A stretch of DNA of 64,000 bases from Schaalia odontolytica (GCF_009730335.1 NZ_CP046315.1:558001-622000); one strand, 5' to 3'. Positions 9,071 to 17,346 are shown, counted from the stretch's first letter. Notes: generated from the letters alone by a model not told the origin. Numbers and translations are program-made.

Positions 9071-9784
9071 TCACAGACCGGTGGGCCAGATGCTCTTGAC
9101 GCGCACCGCACAGTAGAAATCGCCGGTTGTTGCGAACGGAACTGTTGTTGAGAAGTTGCCGGTTCCACCCGGGGGTACGGCGGCAGTGGTCGTTCCGAGC
9201 GGAGAATCGGAATCGCTGATCTCGTGATTCGCCGCGAATACCTCGTAGACAACGTCGATGCTGCCGATCTGGGCCAGGGTGGGTGCGTCGAGCGATACGG
9301 TGCCGGAAATGGTGACGGTGGTCCCGTCTCCATTGCATGTTGGCGTCGATGTGTTGACCATGCCGCGCTTGAGGTCCTTAGCGAATGCCTCTGCGAATGC
9401 CTTCTTGCCGCCGCAGACCTCTCCGACTGCGTTGCGCTGTGGCTCCGACATTGTCTTGAGGGTGGTCGCCATCTTGTCGAGGTCGGTCACCTTCATCGAG
9501 TCTTTATCGAAGTCGGTGCACCACTCCTCAGCATCCTTCTTCGCCTTGGCCGCGGCGATCTGCTCCTGAGTGGACGTGATTTCGCTGTCGATTTCCACGG
9601 TCTTAGCGTCCGCGGACTGGATCTCGGCCCGCATATCCTCAATCTCCTGCGCCTTCGAGCGAGCGCTGACGTACATGGTGGCGCTGACAAGGAGGAAGAT
9701 GACGGCAAGAACCGAGCAGATGATCGTCAGGATCCTAGGAAGGCTGGAGGGCTTCTTCGCCGGGGGCTGGACTCCGTAGCTCAC
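9071..9784 (-). CDS. Membrane-anchored coiled-coil protein, module copy 1, second gene
   Basis: A 237-residue protein with a cytoplasmic tail, a transmembrane helix (about 15-40, ILTIICSVLAVIFLLVSATM), a coiled coil (about 43-82, EIEDMRAEIQSADAK and EITSTQEQIAAAKAK) and an external domain. The shared cysteine pattern is EEWC, GEVC, TPTC plus a late FYCAV. The C-terminal half repeats the beta-rich pattern of the paralogues (TVSLDAPTLAQIGSIDVVYEV). GTG 9784 overlaps the preceding gene by four bases. This pair is the first transcribed of the three modules. Function unknown. Confidence 0.8.
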   Translation of the reverse strand: MSYGVQPPAKKPSSLPRILTIICSVLAVIFLLVSATMYVSARSKAQEIEDMRAEIQSADAKTVEIDSEITSTQEQIAAAKAKKDAEEWCTDFDKDSMKVTDLDKMATTLKTMSEPQRNAVGEVCGGKKAFAEAFAKDLKRGMVNTSTPTCNGDGTTVTISGTVSLDAPTLAQIGSIDVVYEVFAANHEISDSDSPLGTTTAAVPPGGTGNFSTTVPFATTGDFYCAVRVKSIWPTGL

Positions 9785-10269
9785 TTCTGTGCCTCCTCGA
9801 GTTCTTTCTTCACCTTGTCGAGTTCATCCTGCTTGTGGTCGAGGCTGATCTTTGTGGAGTTGCGCTGGTCCTGCACGTCGCGCCACTCGACGTTCTGAGC
9901 GCGCAGCTGTATGCCCGCGTACACCATCGTGCCGAAGAAAACGACCATGAGGAGGACGGAGACAATAGCGCCGATGACCCATCCGCGACCGCTCTTCGGA
10001 GCGGCGTCTCCCGCCTGTGGGCCCATTCCAGCGGCGCCCAGCTGCGGGGCGACGCCCGACGGATTGTAGGGGTCGGAGGAAACGGTCGGGGCCTGCGACT
10101 GGGCGGGCATGTAGTGCCCCGCCGTCTGGTCTGCGGGCGTTTGCTGCGTGACAGGCGCTCCCCGCTGCGGCATATCGTGGAATTGTTCGGTCCACTCGCC
10201 GCCACTCCACCAGCGAAGGCGCTGGCTTCCTGCGGGGTCGGGGTACCATCCGGGTGCTGGTTGAGACAT
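9781..10269 (-). CDS. DUF2510 coiled-coil membrane protein, module copy 1, first gene
   Basis: A 162-residue protein starting at ATG 10269, preceded by AAAGGAC; the longer frame to 10305 has no ribosome site. Residues 1-35 carry DUF2510 (GWYPDPAGSQRLRWW, GGEWTEQ). A Pro/Gln/Gly linker, a transmembrane helix (about 104-127, VIGAIVSVLLMVVFFGTMVYAG) and a C-terminal coiled coil (DHKQDELDKVKKELEEAQK) follow. It heads the minus-strand run of six genes and is divergent from the transporter at 10380. Partner of 9071-9784. Confidence 0.83.
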   Translation of the reverse strand: MSQPAPGWYPDPAGSQRLRWWSGGEWTEQFHDMPQRGAPVTQQTPADQTAGHYMPAQSQAPTVSSDPYNPSGVAPQLGAAGMGPQAGDAAPKSGRGWVIGAIVSVLLMVVFFGTMVYAGIQLRAQNVEWRDVQDQRNSTKISLDHKQDELDKVKKELEEAQK

Positions 10270-10379
10270 GACCGTCCTTTCAGTTTCTGGCACCAGTGTA
10301 ACCAATCCGTGAGGTCCATAACGTAGGCAATATGACAGTCGTGGGGAACGTCGGACGCGCGACAGGTACTCTGAAAGCT

Positions 10380-11954
10380 ATGGCCTCTCTTTTTGCGTCT
10401 TCACCCCTGCTCGCACTGTTTGTCGTCGTTGCGTTGGGTGCGGCGATTGGGGCCATCCGGATCGGCCCGCTGCGCTTCGGAGCGGCCGGTGCGCTCTTCG
10501 TGGGACTGACCGTCTCGGCCCTGCATCCCGAGGTCGTCAGCACCCACATGTCGATCGTCCAGCCGATGGGCCTAGCCTTCTTCGTGTATTGCGTCGGCAT
10601 TTCCGCGGGTGCCACCTTCTTTCAGGATTTGCGCAAGCAGACGAACCTCCTCGCCCTCACGACAATTGTGTGCGTCGTCGGTGCGCTTATCGCGCTCGTG
10701 GGAGGCCGCCTCCTCGGCCTGTCTTCGGGCCTGACCTCGGGTCTGTTCACGGGTGCTCTGACGGCCGCTCCCGCCCTCGATACAGCTACCCGACTCACGG
10801 GAGATCCCAACGCGGCGGTCGGCTATGCCTTCGGCTACCCGGTGGGCGTTATCGGCGGCATTCTCATTGTGACGATCACCGTGACGAGGAAGTGGGTCGG
10901 CCCCAAGGACACACCTTCCCTCGCGGGGTCGTCCCTGGAAGCCGTCAGTATTCATGTCTCCAAGCACATCAACACGCGCGACATCGACGCGTGGCGCGAC
11001 CAGCGCGTGCGCCTGTCCTACCTGCGTCGTGACGGGCGCACTCGCGTCATCGCTCCCGGCGAGGATCTGCTGCCCGGCGATCACGTCGTCATGGTCGGTG
11101 ATCCCGCGTCGATCAAGGAGGCGGCACCCCTCGTCGGCGAGATCCTCGACCACAATCTCGAGGACGACCGTTCCGACCTCGCCTTCGAGCGCATCGTCGT
11201 GTCCAACCCCGACGTCGCCGGCCGCAGTGTCTCCGAGCTGAACGTCACCAAGCGCTTCGGTGCTGTCATTACGCGCGTGCGCCGAGGTGACCTGGACCTT
11301 CTGGCTCGCGACGACCTTGACCTGCAGCTTGGCGATCACGTTGCCGTCGTCGTTCCCACGGACGAGCTCGACGACATCGCCGAGTGGCTCGGCGACTCCG
11401 AGCGCCGTGTCGCCGAGGTTGACGGCATGGCTTTCGGTATCGGCCTCGTCCTCGGCCTGCTCCTGGGTATCGTCTCCTTCCCGCTGCCCGACGGCCAGGG
11501 CTTCCAGCTGGGCGCCGCCGCCGGCCCCCTGATCGTCGGTATGCTGCTCGGCGCACTGCGCCGCACTGGACCGCTCGTGTGGACCCTGCCCGCCGCCGCG
11601 AACCTGACGATCCGACAGATCGGCCTCATGCTCTTCCTTGCCGCCCTCGGCCTGAATGCAGGACCGCAGTTCGCGAGCCTGCTCGGCAGCCCTGAGGGTT
11701 GGCGCGCCGCGCTCCTCGCCGCCGTCATGGTTGTCGTCTGCTGCGTCATCCAGGCCCTCGGTGCCAAGTTCATCGGCTTGTCCTCCGCGCGCGCTGCGGG
11801 CGGCATCGCGGGCTTCCTCGGCCAGCCGGCCGTCCTGCAGGCCGCCGACGCCCGCGTCACCGACGAGCGCATCGAGGCCGCCTACGCGACCCTCTTCGCC
11901 TTCGCGATTATCGTCAAGATCCTGCTCTTGCCGCTCATCACCTCCTTCCTGTGA
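10380..11954 (+). CDS. AspT/YidE-type transporter with two RCK_C (TrkA-C) domains
   Basis: A 524-residue permease of the aspartate:alanine exchanger (AAEx, YidE/YbjL duplication) family. Five or so N-terminal helices, two central cytoplasmic TrkA-C domains (about 195-275 and 285-365, each with LLPGDHVVMVG or LQLGDHVAVVV) and about five C-terminal helices give the usual duplicated fold, with the GFLGQPAVLQ motif near the end. Two starts are possible, ATG 10332 and ATG 10380; both have a -10-like hexamer six or seven bases upstream. I prefer 10380 (TACTCT at 10367-10372) because family members begin directly with the first helix. Substrate uncertain: small organic anions or amino acids. Confidence 0.88.
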   Translation: MASLFASSPLLALFVVVALGAAIGAIRIGPLRFGAAGALFVGLTVSALHPEVVSTHMSIVQPMGLAFFVYCVGISAGATFFQDLRKQTNLLALTTIVCVVGALIALVGGRLLGLSSGLTSGLFTGALTAAPALDTATRLTGDPNAAVGYAFGYPVGVIGGILIVTITVTRKWVGPKDTPSLAGSSLEAVSIHVSKHINTRDIDAWRDQRVRLSYLRRDGRTRVIAPGEDLLPGDHVVMVGDPASIKEAAPLVGEILDHNLEDDRSDLAFERIVVSNPDVAGRSVSELNVTKRFGAVITRVRRGDLDLLARDDLDLQLGDHVAVVVPTDELDDIAEWLGDSERRVAEVDGMAFGIGLVLGLLLGIVSFPLPDGQGFQLGAAAGPLIVGMLLGALRRTGPLVWTLPAAANLTIRQIGLMLFLAALGLNAGPQFASLLGSPEGWRAALLAAVMVVVCCVIQALGAKFIGLSSARAAGGIAGFLGQPAVLQAADARVTDERIEAAYATLFAFAIIVKILLLPLITSFL

Positions 11955-11960
11955 ACGCCG

Positions 11961-11966
11961 TAGACT
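11961..11966 (+). promoter_or_regulatory. -10 box of a leaderless Nudix transcript
   Basis: TAGACT ends six bases before ATG 11973, with no ribosome site in between, which is the actinobacterial leaderless arrangement. Confidence 0.5.
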
Positions 11967-11972
11967 AGGGCT

Positions 11973-12494
11973 ATGGCTACCCCTGACTTCGTCCTCGAAC
12001 TGCGCCGTCATGTCGGCCATGCGCCCCTGTGGATGCCCGGCACGACCGTCGTTATCCTGCGTCCCGCCCCGGGCCAGGTGGCGATCGACTGGGAACGCCC
12101 CATTGCTCCCGAGGCGGTTGAGATCCTGTGCGTGCGCCGCTCAGATAACGGCGCCTGGACCCCCGTGACCGGCATCGTTGACCCGGGCGAGGAGCCTGCG
12201 ATCGCCGCCGCGCGCGAGGCCTTGGAGGAAGCCGACGTTCGCATTGAGGTGCGCCGCCTTCTCTCCGTCGAGGTCGTCGGTCCCGTCACCTACTACAACG
12301 GAGATGTCACCACCTACCTGGACGTCGCCTTCGCCGCGCAGTGGGTGAGTGGCGAGCCGAGCCCCGCCGACGGCGAAAACAGCGAGACCACGTTCTTCCG
12401 CGGCGACCAGCTCCCTCCCATGAAAGACCGCTTCCGCCGCGCCGTCGCCAAGGCGCTGAGCGCCCGCCCCGACGCGGACTTCCTCACCGCCTGA
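11973..12494 (+). CDS. Nudix hydrolase
   Basis: A 173-residue pyrophosphohydrolase. The Nudix box runs from Gly67 to Val89 (GIVDPGE, then REALEEADV): G67, E73, R81, E82, E85 and E86 occupy the metal-binding positions. The late Gly of the consensus is Asp here. The N-terminus (FVLELRRHVGHAPLWMPG) matches a group of actinobacterial Nudix proteins often annotated as ADP-ribose- or MutT-like, so the substrate is a nucleoside diphosphate linked to some moiety. It starts 18 bases after the transporter stop but appears to have its own leaderless promoter. Confidence 0.92.
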   Translation: MATPDFVLELRRHVGHAPLWMPGTTVVILRPAPGQVAIDWERPIAPEAVEILCVRRSDNGAWTPVTGIVDPGEEPAIAAAREALEEADVRIEVRRLLSVEVVGPVTYYNGDVTTYLDVAFAAQWVSGEPSPADGENSETTFFRGDQLPPMKDRFRRAVAKALSARPDADFLTA

Positions 12495-12604
12495 CCTCGC
12501 GTGAGTGGAGGGGCACGTCTCTGCCTCGTCGAGGTGAGCGCGATAACGCTTGTATTTTTGTCAAACCCCTTGCGGGACTGAAGTCCTAGTGGTGAAATAG
12601 GGTC

Positions 12605-13036
12605 ATGGATACACCTAACGAGATCGTTTACGCCGTCACCGCCGACTCCACCGGTGGTCGCGCCGGCACCTCCACCGTCCCCGCGCTCGGCATCAGCCAC
12701 GTTATGCGCGCCCCCAAGGAACTGGGCGGCCCCGGCGACGGCCCCAACCCCGAAGCCCTCTTCGCCATGGGCTACGGCGCCTGCTTCCAGGGCGCCATGG
12801 GCCTGGCCGCCAAAGAACTCGGCATCGACACCAAGGACTCCGTCGTGCGCACCACGATCGGCCTCGGCCCCGAGGGCGACTCCTTCGCCCTCACCGCCGA
12901 CATTAAGGTCTTCATCCCCGGCGTCGAGCTCGACCGCGCCCAGGCCCTCGTCGACCGCGCCCACCAGCTGTGCCCCTACTCCAAGGCCACGCGCGGCAAC
13001 GTGCCCGTCACCGTCACCGCGGTCGCCGCTCTCTGA
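12605..13036 (+). CDS. Organic hydroperoxide resistance protein (Ohr, OsmC family)
   Basis: A 143-residue cytosolic thiol peroxidase that reduces organic and fatty-acid hydroperoxides, usually with lipoylated partners. The two redox cysteines are present: Cys60 in GYGACFQGAM and Cys123 in HQLCPYSKATRGN, with the conserved Arg near the N-terminal domain. Length is normal for Ohr. No OhrR-type MarR regulator is adjacent. The IS3 element begins 40 bases after the stop, so the gene itself is intact. A promoter with TTGTCA at 12558 may drive it. Confidence 0.93.
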   Translation: MDTPNEIVYAVTADSTGGRAGTSTVPALGISHVMRAPKELGGPGDGPNPEALFAMGYGACFQGAMGLAAKELGIDTKDSVVRTTIGLGPEGDSFALTADIKVFIPGVELDRAQALVDRAHQLCPYSKATRGNVPVTVTAVAAL

Positions 13037-13075
13037 GAGCGCCCGATAGACGCAAGAACCCCGGCATCGTCTGAA

Positions 13076-13099
13076 TGAACTGCCTCCCGTTTCTTGGAC
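13076..13099 (+). repeat. IS left inverted repeat
   Basis: TGAACTGC...CCCG...CTTGGAC; 19 of 24 positions match the complement of the right end. Both ends start TG and finish CA, as in IS3 elements. Confidence 0.9.
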
Positions 13100-13134
13100 A
13101 TCGAAATTGAAGTCCGGGGAATGGGAGGCTTTTC

Positions 13135-13647
13135 ATGTCTGTGGATCTGCGGTTGAGGCATGATCGTTTGCTTCGGGAGCAGGCGGTGTCGATGTTTGAG
13201 AGGGGTTGTGGCTATGCTTTGACCGCCGGGAGGCTTGGTGTGTGTGCCGAGACTGTGAGAGAGTGGCAGAAGACATACCGCGCAATTGGGAGGAGCGGAC
13301 TTTTGGCCATGGGAGTGAAGTACGCCAGATACGACTATGAGACCAAGGTCGCCGCAGCGAGGGCCGTGGTAGACGGCGGGATGAGTAAGCCTGAGGCGAT
13401 GGTGCGCTTCGGTATTGCGAGCGCGACACCGTTGAAGCAGTGGTGCAGGCTGTACCGCGAGGGCGGCGCGCAGGCCCTTAAGCCTAAGCCCAAGGGCAGG
13501 CCGAAGGGGTCGGTGCGGGCGGTGCCACCAACGCGTGAGGAGGAACTCCAAGAGCGCGTGCGTAAGCTTGAGGCGCAGGTGGCGTACCTAAAAAAATCGA
13601 TTGCCCTGAAGGCGCAGAGGCGCTCCCAAACCGGGACAAAGCCCTAG
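13135..13647 (+). CDS. IS3-family transposase OrfA
   Basis: A 170-residue DNA-binding subunit with two helix-turn-helix regions (about 13-50, LREQAVSMFERG and LTAGRLGVCAETVREW; about 65-105, AAARAVVDGGMSKPEA and IASATPLKQW), a basic linker (KPKPKGRPKG) and a C-terminal leucine-zipper-like helix (EEELQERVRKLEAQVAYLKK). Two HTH units plus zipper are typical of the IS150 subgroup. A run of seven A at 13590-13596 allows -1 frameshifting into the orfB frame, which would fuse this DNA-binding part to the catalytic domain. ATG 13135 is preceded by a GGGAGG stretch. Confidence 0.92.
   Translation: MSVDLRLRHDRLLREQAVSMFERGCGYALTAGRLGVCAETVREWQKTYRAIGRSGLLAMGVKYARYDYETKVAAARAVVDGGMSKPEAMVRFGIASATPLKQWCRLYREGGAQALKPKPKGRPKGSVRAVPPTREEELQERVRKLEAQVAYLKKSIALKAQRRSQTGTKP
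13590..13596 (+). promoter_or_regulatory. Programmed -1 frameshift slippery site
   Basis: An A7 run read as A-AAA-AAA in the orfA frame. After a -1 slip the frame continues without a stop (IDCPEGAEALPNRDK...) straight into OrfB, which shows the expected OrfAB fusion. Confidence 0.8.
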
Positions 13648-14507
13648 TGGTTGCCGAGCTTTCAGGGCATGGACACAGGGTGTGTGATCTCCTCGAGGTG
13701 GCAGGCCTTGCCAGGTCGAGCTACTACTACGCGCTGACTCACCCCCAGCAGCCAACCAGAGCGCAGCTACGTCCCAAGGTCGCCCAGATCTTTTCACGCA
13801 CCCCCAACGGGTGCGGTCACAGGCAGATAGCCATGTGCCTGCGCGCTGAGGAAGGGGAGCGCATCGCCGACAAGACGGTCTTGAAGATGATGCGCGAGAT
13901 GGGTCTGCGCTGCGGCATACGCCGCGAGAGGGCCTACCACAGGTACAACTCCTACAAGGGGGACGTGGGACACAGCTTCGACAACATCATCGGCCGCGAC
14001 TTCAAGGCCGATGGCCCCTGGCAGAAACTGGGTACCGACGTCACCGAGTTCAAGCTCTCCTTCGGCAAGGCCTACCTCGCTCCGGTCTACGACTTTGCCA
14101 GCAAAGAGATCGTCGCGCACTCCATTTCGATGTGCCCCAACCTCGCCCAGCAACAAGAGATGCTCCAGATACTCATGGACGCCAAACCAGCAGGGGCCGA
14201 ACCGATCTTGCACTCGGACATGGGATGGCAATACCAGCACGAAACCTACATCAGCACGCTCGCCGATAACGGTTTCATCCAGAGCATGTCACGCAAAGGC
14301 AACTGCATCGACAATGGCGCCACCGAGCAGGTCTTCGGACACCTCAAGGACGAATTCTTCCGCGGCCAGGACTGGCAGACCTTCGAGAGCTTCAAAGCCG
14401 ACCTCGACGCCTACATCACGCACTGGAACACAACAAGACGCCAAGTAAAGCTCAAGGGCCTGACCCCGGCAGAATACCGGGATCAGGCCCTACAGGAAGC
14501 CGCATAA
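13647..14507 (+). CDS. IS3-family transposase OrfB (DDE integrase)
   Basis: A 286-residue catalytic part with an rve integrase core. HTH_21-like N-terminal region (about 40-95, QIFSRTPNGCGHRQIAMCL) precedes the DDE triad: Asp in GTDVTEFKL, Asp in ILHSDMGWQYQ and Glu in NGATEQVFGHLKDEFF. The last two residues are separated by exactly 35 positions (DD35E). The GTG at 13647 shares one base with the OrfA stop, but the main product is probably the OrfAB frameshift fusion. The end sequence WNTTRRQVKLKGLTPAEYR is the usual IS3 C-terminus. Confidence 0.93.
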   Translation: MVAELSGHGHRVCDLLEVAGLARSSYYYALTHPQQPTRAQLRPKVAQIFSRTPNGCGHRQIAMCLRAEEGERIADKTVLKMMREMGLRCGIRRERAYHRYNSYKGDVGHSFDNIIGRDFKADGPWQKLGTDVTEFKLSFGKAYLAPVYDFASKEIVAHSISMCPNLAQQQEMLQILMDAKPAGAEPILHSDMGWQYQHETYISTLADNGFIQSMSRKGNCIDNGATEQVFGHLKDEFFRGQDWQTFESFKADLDAYITHWNTTRRQVKLKGLTPAEYRDQALQEAA

Positions 14508-14524
14508 CGGCTACCATTTAAAGC

Positions 14525-14548
14525 GTCCAAGTTTCGGGGCGCAGTTCA
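14525..14548 (-). repeat. IS right inverted repeat
   Basis: GTCCAAG...CGGGGCGCAGTTCA; complements the left end at 19 of 24 positions. Confidence 0.9.
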
Positions 14549-14590
14549 AGATGGACGAGGCCGGGGTTACTTCGTGCGCTCAGGCACCCC

Positions 14591-14864
14591 GGGCGTCAGG
14601 CGCCCTGCTGCGGGTGCCGCGCGCACGGCTTCACCCTTCGGGCTCGCCGCACGCGGGCGTCAGGCGCCCTGCTGCGGGTGCCGCGCGCACGGCTTCACCC
14701 TTCGGGCTCGCCGCACGCGGGCGTCAGGCGCCCTGCTGCGGGTGCCGCGCGCACGGCTTCACCCTTCGGGCTCGCCGCACGCGGGCGTCAGGCGCCCTGC
14801 TGCGGGTGCCGCGCGCACGGCTTCACCCTTCGGGCTCGCCGCACGCGGGCGTCAGGCGCCCTGC
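14591..14864. repeat. Perfect 64-bp tandem repeat, 4.3 copies
   Basis: Units begin at 14591, 14655, 14719, 14783 and 14847 (each starts GGGCGTCAGGCGCCCTGC). The first four are identical over 64 bases; the fifth stops after 18. The partial copy lies in the last codons of the aminopeptidase gene, so the unit includes that gene's final GGCGCCTGA. On the minus strand each unit can form a hairpin around CCCGAAGGG. The region is between the IS right end and the gene's 3' end. Copy number is likely variable between strains. Confidence 0.95.
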
Positions 14865-16156
14865 CAGTACGCCTTGAGGACCCGGGCGAGGTCGAGGAGA
14901 TCATCCACATGGCTCATCTCGCGCGCCGAGTGCATCGACAGCAGGCCCACGCCCACGTCCACCGTCAGGATCCCTAGACGGGTCGCCGTGATCGGGCCGA
15001 TCGTCGTCCCGCACGGCATCGCGTTGTTACCCACGAAGTTCTGCGAAGAAACGCCCGCCGCCGCGCACGCACGATTCCACAGGGCGATGCCCTCCGCGTC
15101 CGTCGCGTAACGCTGCTTCGAGTTGATCTTGATGATCGGGCCGCGGCCCATCATCGGACGGTTATCCGGATCGTGGTGCCCCGCATAGTTCGGGTGCACC
15201 GAATGCGCCGCGTCCGCGCTCACGCACGACGAGGCCGCGAGCATCCGCTCGAAACCGTCCTCGTCGCGGCCCAGCGCCTTCGCCGTGCGGCGCAACACCG
15301 TCTCCAGGATCGGGCCAGCCGCACCCGTGCGAGACTCCGAGCCCACCTCCTCGTGATCGAAGCACATGAACACCGTGACATCGCCGCCCGCGGGTGTACC
15401 CTGCGCGGCCAGGCGCTCCAAGGCCACCAGACCCGGGTGCACGCTCGACAGGTTGTCCTGGCGCGAGGCCGCGATGAACTGGCCCTTATCACCAAAGAAA
15501 CCCGGTCCCTGGCTGGGCGTGAGGATCAGGTCGAACGCCGCAACCTGCGACGCGTCATCCAGGCCTGCCGTGCGCGCCACGTACTCCAGCACGTTGCCGT
15601 ACGGGTTGTCCACCGTCCATACCGGGTGCAGGTGCTTCTGCGGATCCAGCTTCAGCCCGCCCGGATTGACGTCGCGATCCAGGTGAATCGCCAGCTGCGG
15701 GATGCGCGCAATCGGGCCCGTGCGAGCCAGGACGACCTCGCCGCTATTCAGCACCAGGCGGCCCGCCAGCGTCAGCTCACGATCCAGCCACGAGTTCCAC
15801 ATCATGCCGCCGTACACCTCGACGTCAATCTGGCCCCAGCCGTCCGGCGTCGTCGACTGTACCGATGGTTTCACCGAGAACGCCGGTGAATCCGTGTGCG
15901 CGCCCACGATGCGGAAGCCCGCGTCGTCGTCGACTGTCTCGGGCACGAACCACGCGGCGACCGCGCCACCGCGTACCATCACATGACCGCCCGGGGACGC
16001 GTCCCACGCGCCCTTCTCGTCGACGCGCGTAAAGCCGGCGTCCACCAGGCGCTGTGCCACGACCTCGGCCGCGTGATAGGGAGAAGGAGAATCAAGGAGG
16101 AAATGCTGATAGTCCACCGCGTTCGCGTGGACCTCGTCCAGTTCAAGCTGTGCCAT
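14852..16156 (-). CDS. M18 family aminopeptidase
   Basis: A 434-residue cytosolic metallopeptidase that removes N-terminal (often acidic) residues. Metal-site signatures of the M18 fold are present: GAHTDSP with His87 and Asp89, ASRQDNLSS, CFDHEEVGSES and, near the end, SMHSARE. The start is ATG 16156 because GGGAGGT lies immediately upstream; the frame is open further but without another ribosome site. Length fits the family (about 430). Its last codons (QGA, stop) are included in the 64-bp tandem repeat that follows, so copies of its 3' end lie downstream. Confidence 0.95.
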   Translation of the reverse strand: MAQLELDEVHANAVDYQHFLLDSPSPYHAAEVVAQRLVDAGFTRVDEKGAWDASPGGHVMVRGGAVAAWFVPETVDDDAGFRIVGAHTDSPAFSVKPSVQSTTPDGWGQIDVEVYGGMMWNSWLDRELTLAGRLVLNSGEVVLARTGPIARIPQLAIHLDRDVNPGGLKLDPQKHLHPVWTVDNPYGNVLEYVARTAGLDDASQVAAFDLILTPSQGPGFFGDKGQFIAASRQDNLSSVHPGLVALERLAAQGTPAGGDVTVFMCFDHEEVGSESRTGAAGPILETVLRRTAKALGRDEDGFERMLAASSCVSADAAHSVHPNYAGHHDPDNRPMMGRGPIIKINSKQRYATDAEGIALWNRACAAAGVSSQNFVGNNAMPCGTTIGPITATRLGILTVDVGVGLLSMHSAREMSHVDDLLDLARVLKAYWQGA

Positions 16157-16191
16157 ACCTCCCATGGTAGAACGCCGCGCGGGGCGAGGCC

Positions 16192-16197
16192 TACGAT
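16192..16197 (+). promoter_or_regulatory. -10 box of a leaderless aldo/keto reductase transcript
   Basis: TACGAT ends six bases before ATG 16204, without a ribosome site. Confidence 0.45.
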
Positions 16198-16203
16198 TGA
16201 CAC

Positions 16204-17043
16204 ATGAGTGAGATCCCCGCATACACCCTGAACGATGGCCTGGACGTTCCCGCGATCGCGCTGGGGACCTACAACCTACGTGGCGCCTCGGGCGTGTCCT
16301 CAATGGTCTCGGGCATCGAGGCCGGGTATCGCATGCTCGATAGCGCCTTCAACTATGAGAACGAGGGCGCCCTCGGTGCTGCCGTGCGCCGCTGCGGCAT
16401 CCCCCGCGAGGAACTGCGCCTGGTCTCCAAACTCCCCGGACGCCACCAGCGCTACGACGAGGCCGTCTACACGCTCGAAGAATCCCTCATGCGCGCGGGC
16501 CTGGACTATTGGGACATGTACCTGATCCACTGGCCCAACCCCAAGCACGGCCTCTACGTCGAGGCCTTCCAGGCGCTGCTGGAGGCCCGCGACCGCGGCC
16601 TCGTTCGATCCGTCGGCGTCTGCAACTTCCTGCCCGAGCACCTTGAGCGTGTGCACGCCGAGACCGGCGAATACCCGAGCGTCAACCAGATCGAGCTGCA
16701 CCCCTACTTCCCACAGGCCGCCGCGCTGGAGTATCACGCGCAGGTCGGCGTGCTCACCGAATCATGGAGTCCCCTGGGCCGCAAGTGGCGTATCGTCGAA
16801 GACCCCGCGATCGTCGCCCTGGCATCCGGGGTGGGCGTGTCCCCGTCGCGTCTCATCCTGCGCTGGCACTACCAGCTCGGCACGATGCCCCTGCCCAAGT
16901 CCGGTAACCCTGAGCGCCAGCGCGAAAACCTCGATATCTTCTCATTCTCCTTGTCATCCGAGCAGATGGCGGCGATCAGTGCACTTGGCCGCCCCGACGG
17001 CCGCCAGGCCGACCAGAACCCGGAGTACTACGAGGAGTTCTGA
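16204..17043 (+). CDS. Aldo/keto reductase
   Basis: A 279-residue NADPH-dependent oxidoreductase. The catalytic tetrad is Asp46 (YRMLDSA), Tyr51 (NYENE), Lys76 (LVSKLPG) and His109 (YLIHWP). The C-terminus has the cofactor-site LPKSGNPERQRENLDIFSF. It is shorter than the copy at 518-1396 and differs in the Tyr motif (YENEG rather than YGNEA). It is transcribed divergently from the M18 peptidase (47 bases apart), probably from a leaderless promoter. Substrate unknown. Confidence 0.93.
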   Translation: MSEIPAYTLNDGLDVPAIALGTYNLRGASGVSSMVSGIEAGYRMLDSAFNYENEGALGAAVRRCGIPREELRLVSKLPGRHQRYDEAVYTLEESLMRAGLDYWDMYLIHWPNPKHGLYVEAFQALLEARDRGLVRSVGVCNFLPEHLERVHAETGEYPSVNQIELHPYFPQAAALEYHAQVGVLTESWSPLGRKWRIVEDPAIVALASGVGVSPSRLILRWHYQLGTMPLPKSGNPERQRENLDIFSFSLSSEQMAAISALGRPDGRQADQNPEYYEEF

Positions 17044-17079
17044 GGCTTCTCCGTTCGGTGGTGCTTGTGGCGCCGCTGG

Positions 17080-17300
17080 TATTCCGGGCGTCGCGTGGCC
17101 TGCCCGCCCGCGAGGCTAGGCGACCTCACTTCGTTCGGCGCCGCGCCTCGAAGCCCGGCCAGGCCCCGCAGGCCCCGCGGCGGCCTCCACACCGGCGGCG
17201 CCTGCAGTGCTGTGCGGTGATGCGTCGTCTCGATGCCCGGCCAGGCCCCGCCACCGCCCACGGGCACCGCAGCCAGGCCCTCTTACGTCCTCCGGACCCT
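17080..17300. repeat. GC-rich intergenic repeat, copy 1
   Basis: Shares long stretches with 60960-61150 (CCCGCGAGGCTAGGCG, CTCACTTCGTTCGGCGCCGC, GCCTCGAAGCCCG) and with 62105-62290 (CTCGAAGCCCGGCCAGGCCC). Not coding in any consistent way. Confidence 0.8.
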
Positions 17301-17346
17301 CCTGTGCCCTCCACGCCGGCGGCAGGTGCTGCTATTGCTTGGCAAT

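Larger units (their letters stand above)
13076..14548 (+). mobile_element. IS3-family insertion sequence (IS150-like), 1473 bp
   Basis: Complete element bounded by imperfect 24-bp inverted repeats (13076-13099 and 14525-14548) and carrying orfA and orfB in the -1 frameshift arrangement. Both orfs are open and the DDE triad is intact, so it may still be active. Bases flanking the ends (GAA left, AGA right) do not form the 3-4 bp direct repeat expected after a fresh insertion, so either the target duplication has decayed or a rearrangement occurred at one end. Confidence 0.93.

Noticed and set aside
10332..10379. Sixteen-residue N-terminal extension of the AspT-type transporter
   Set aside because: Possible because TAACGT also precedes ATG 10332, but the family starts directly with the first membrane helix, so 10380 was preferred.
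14551..15110. Arg/Ala/Pro-rich proteins across the 64-bp repeats
   Set aside because: Open frames are a by-product of GC-rich tandem repeats; overlap an intact gene on the other strand.
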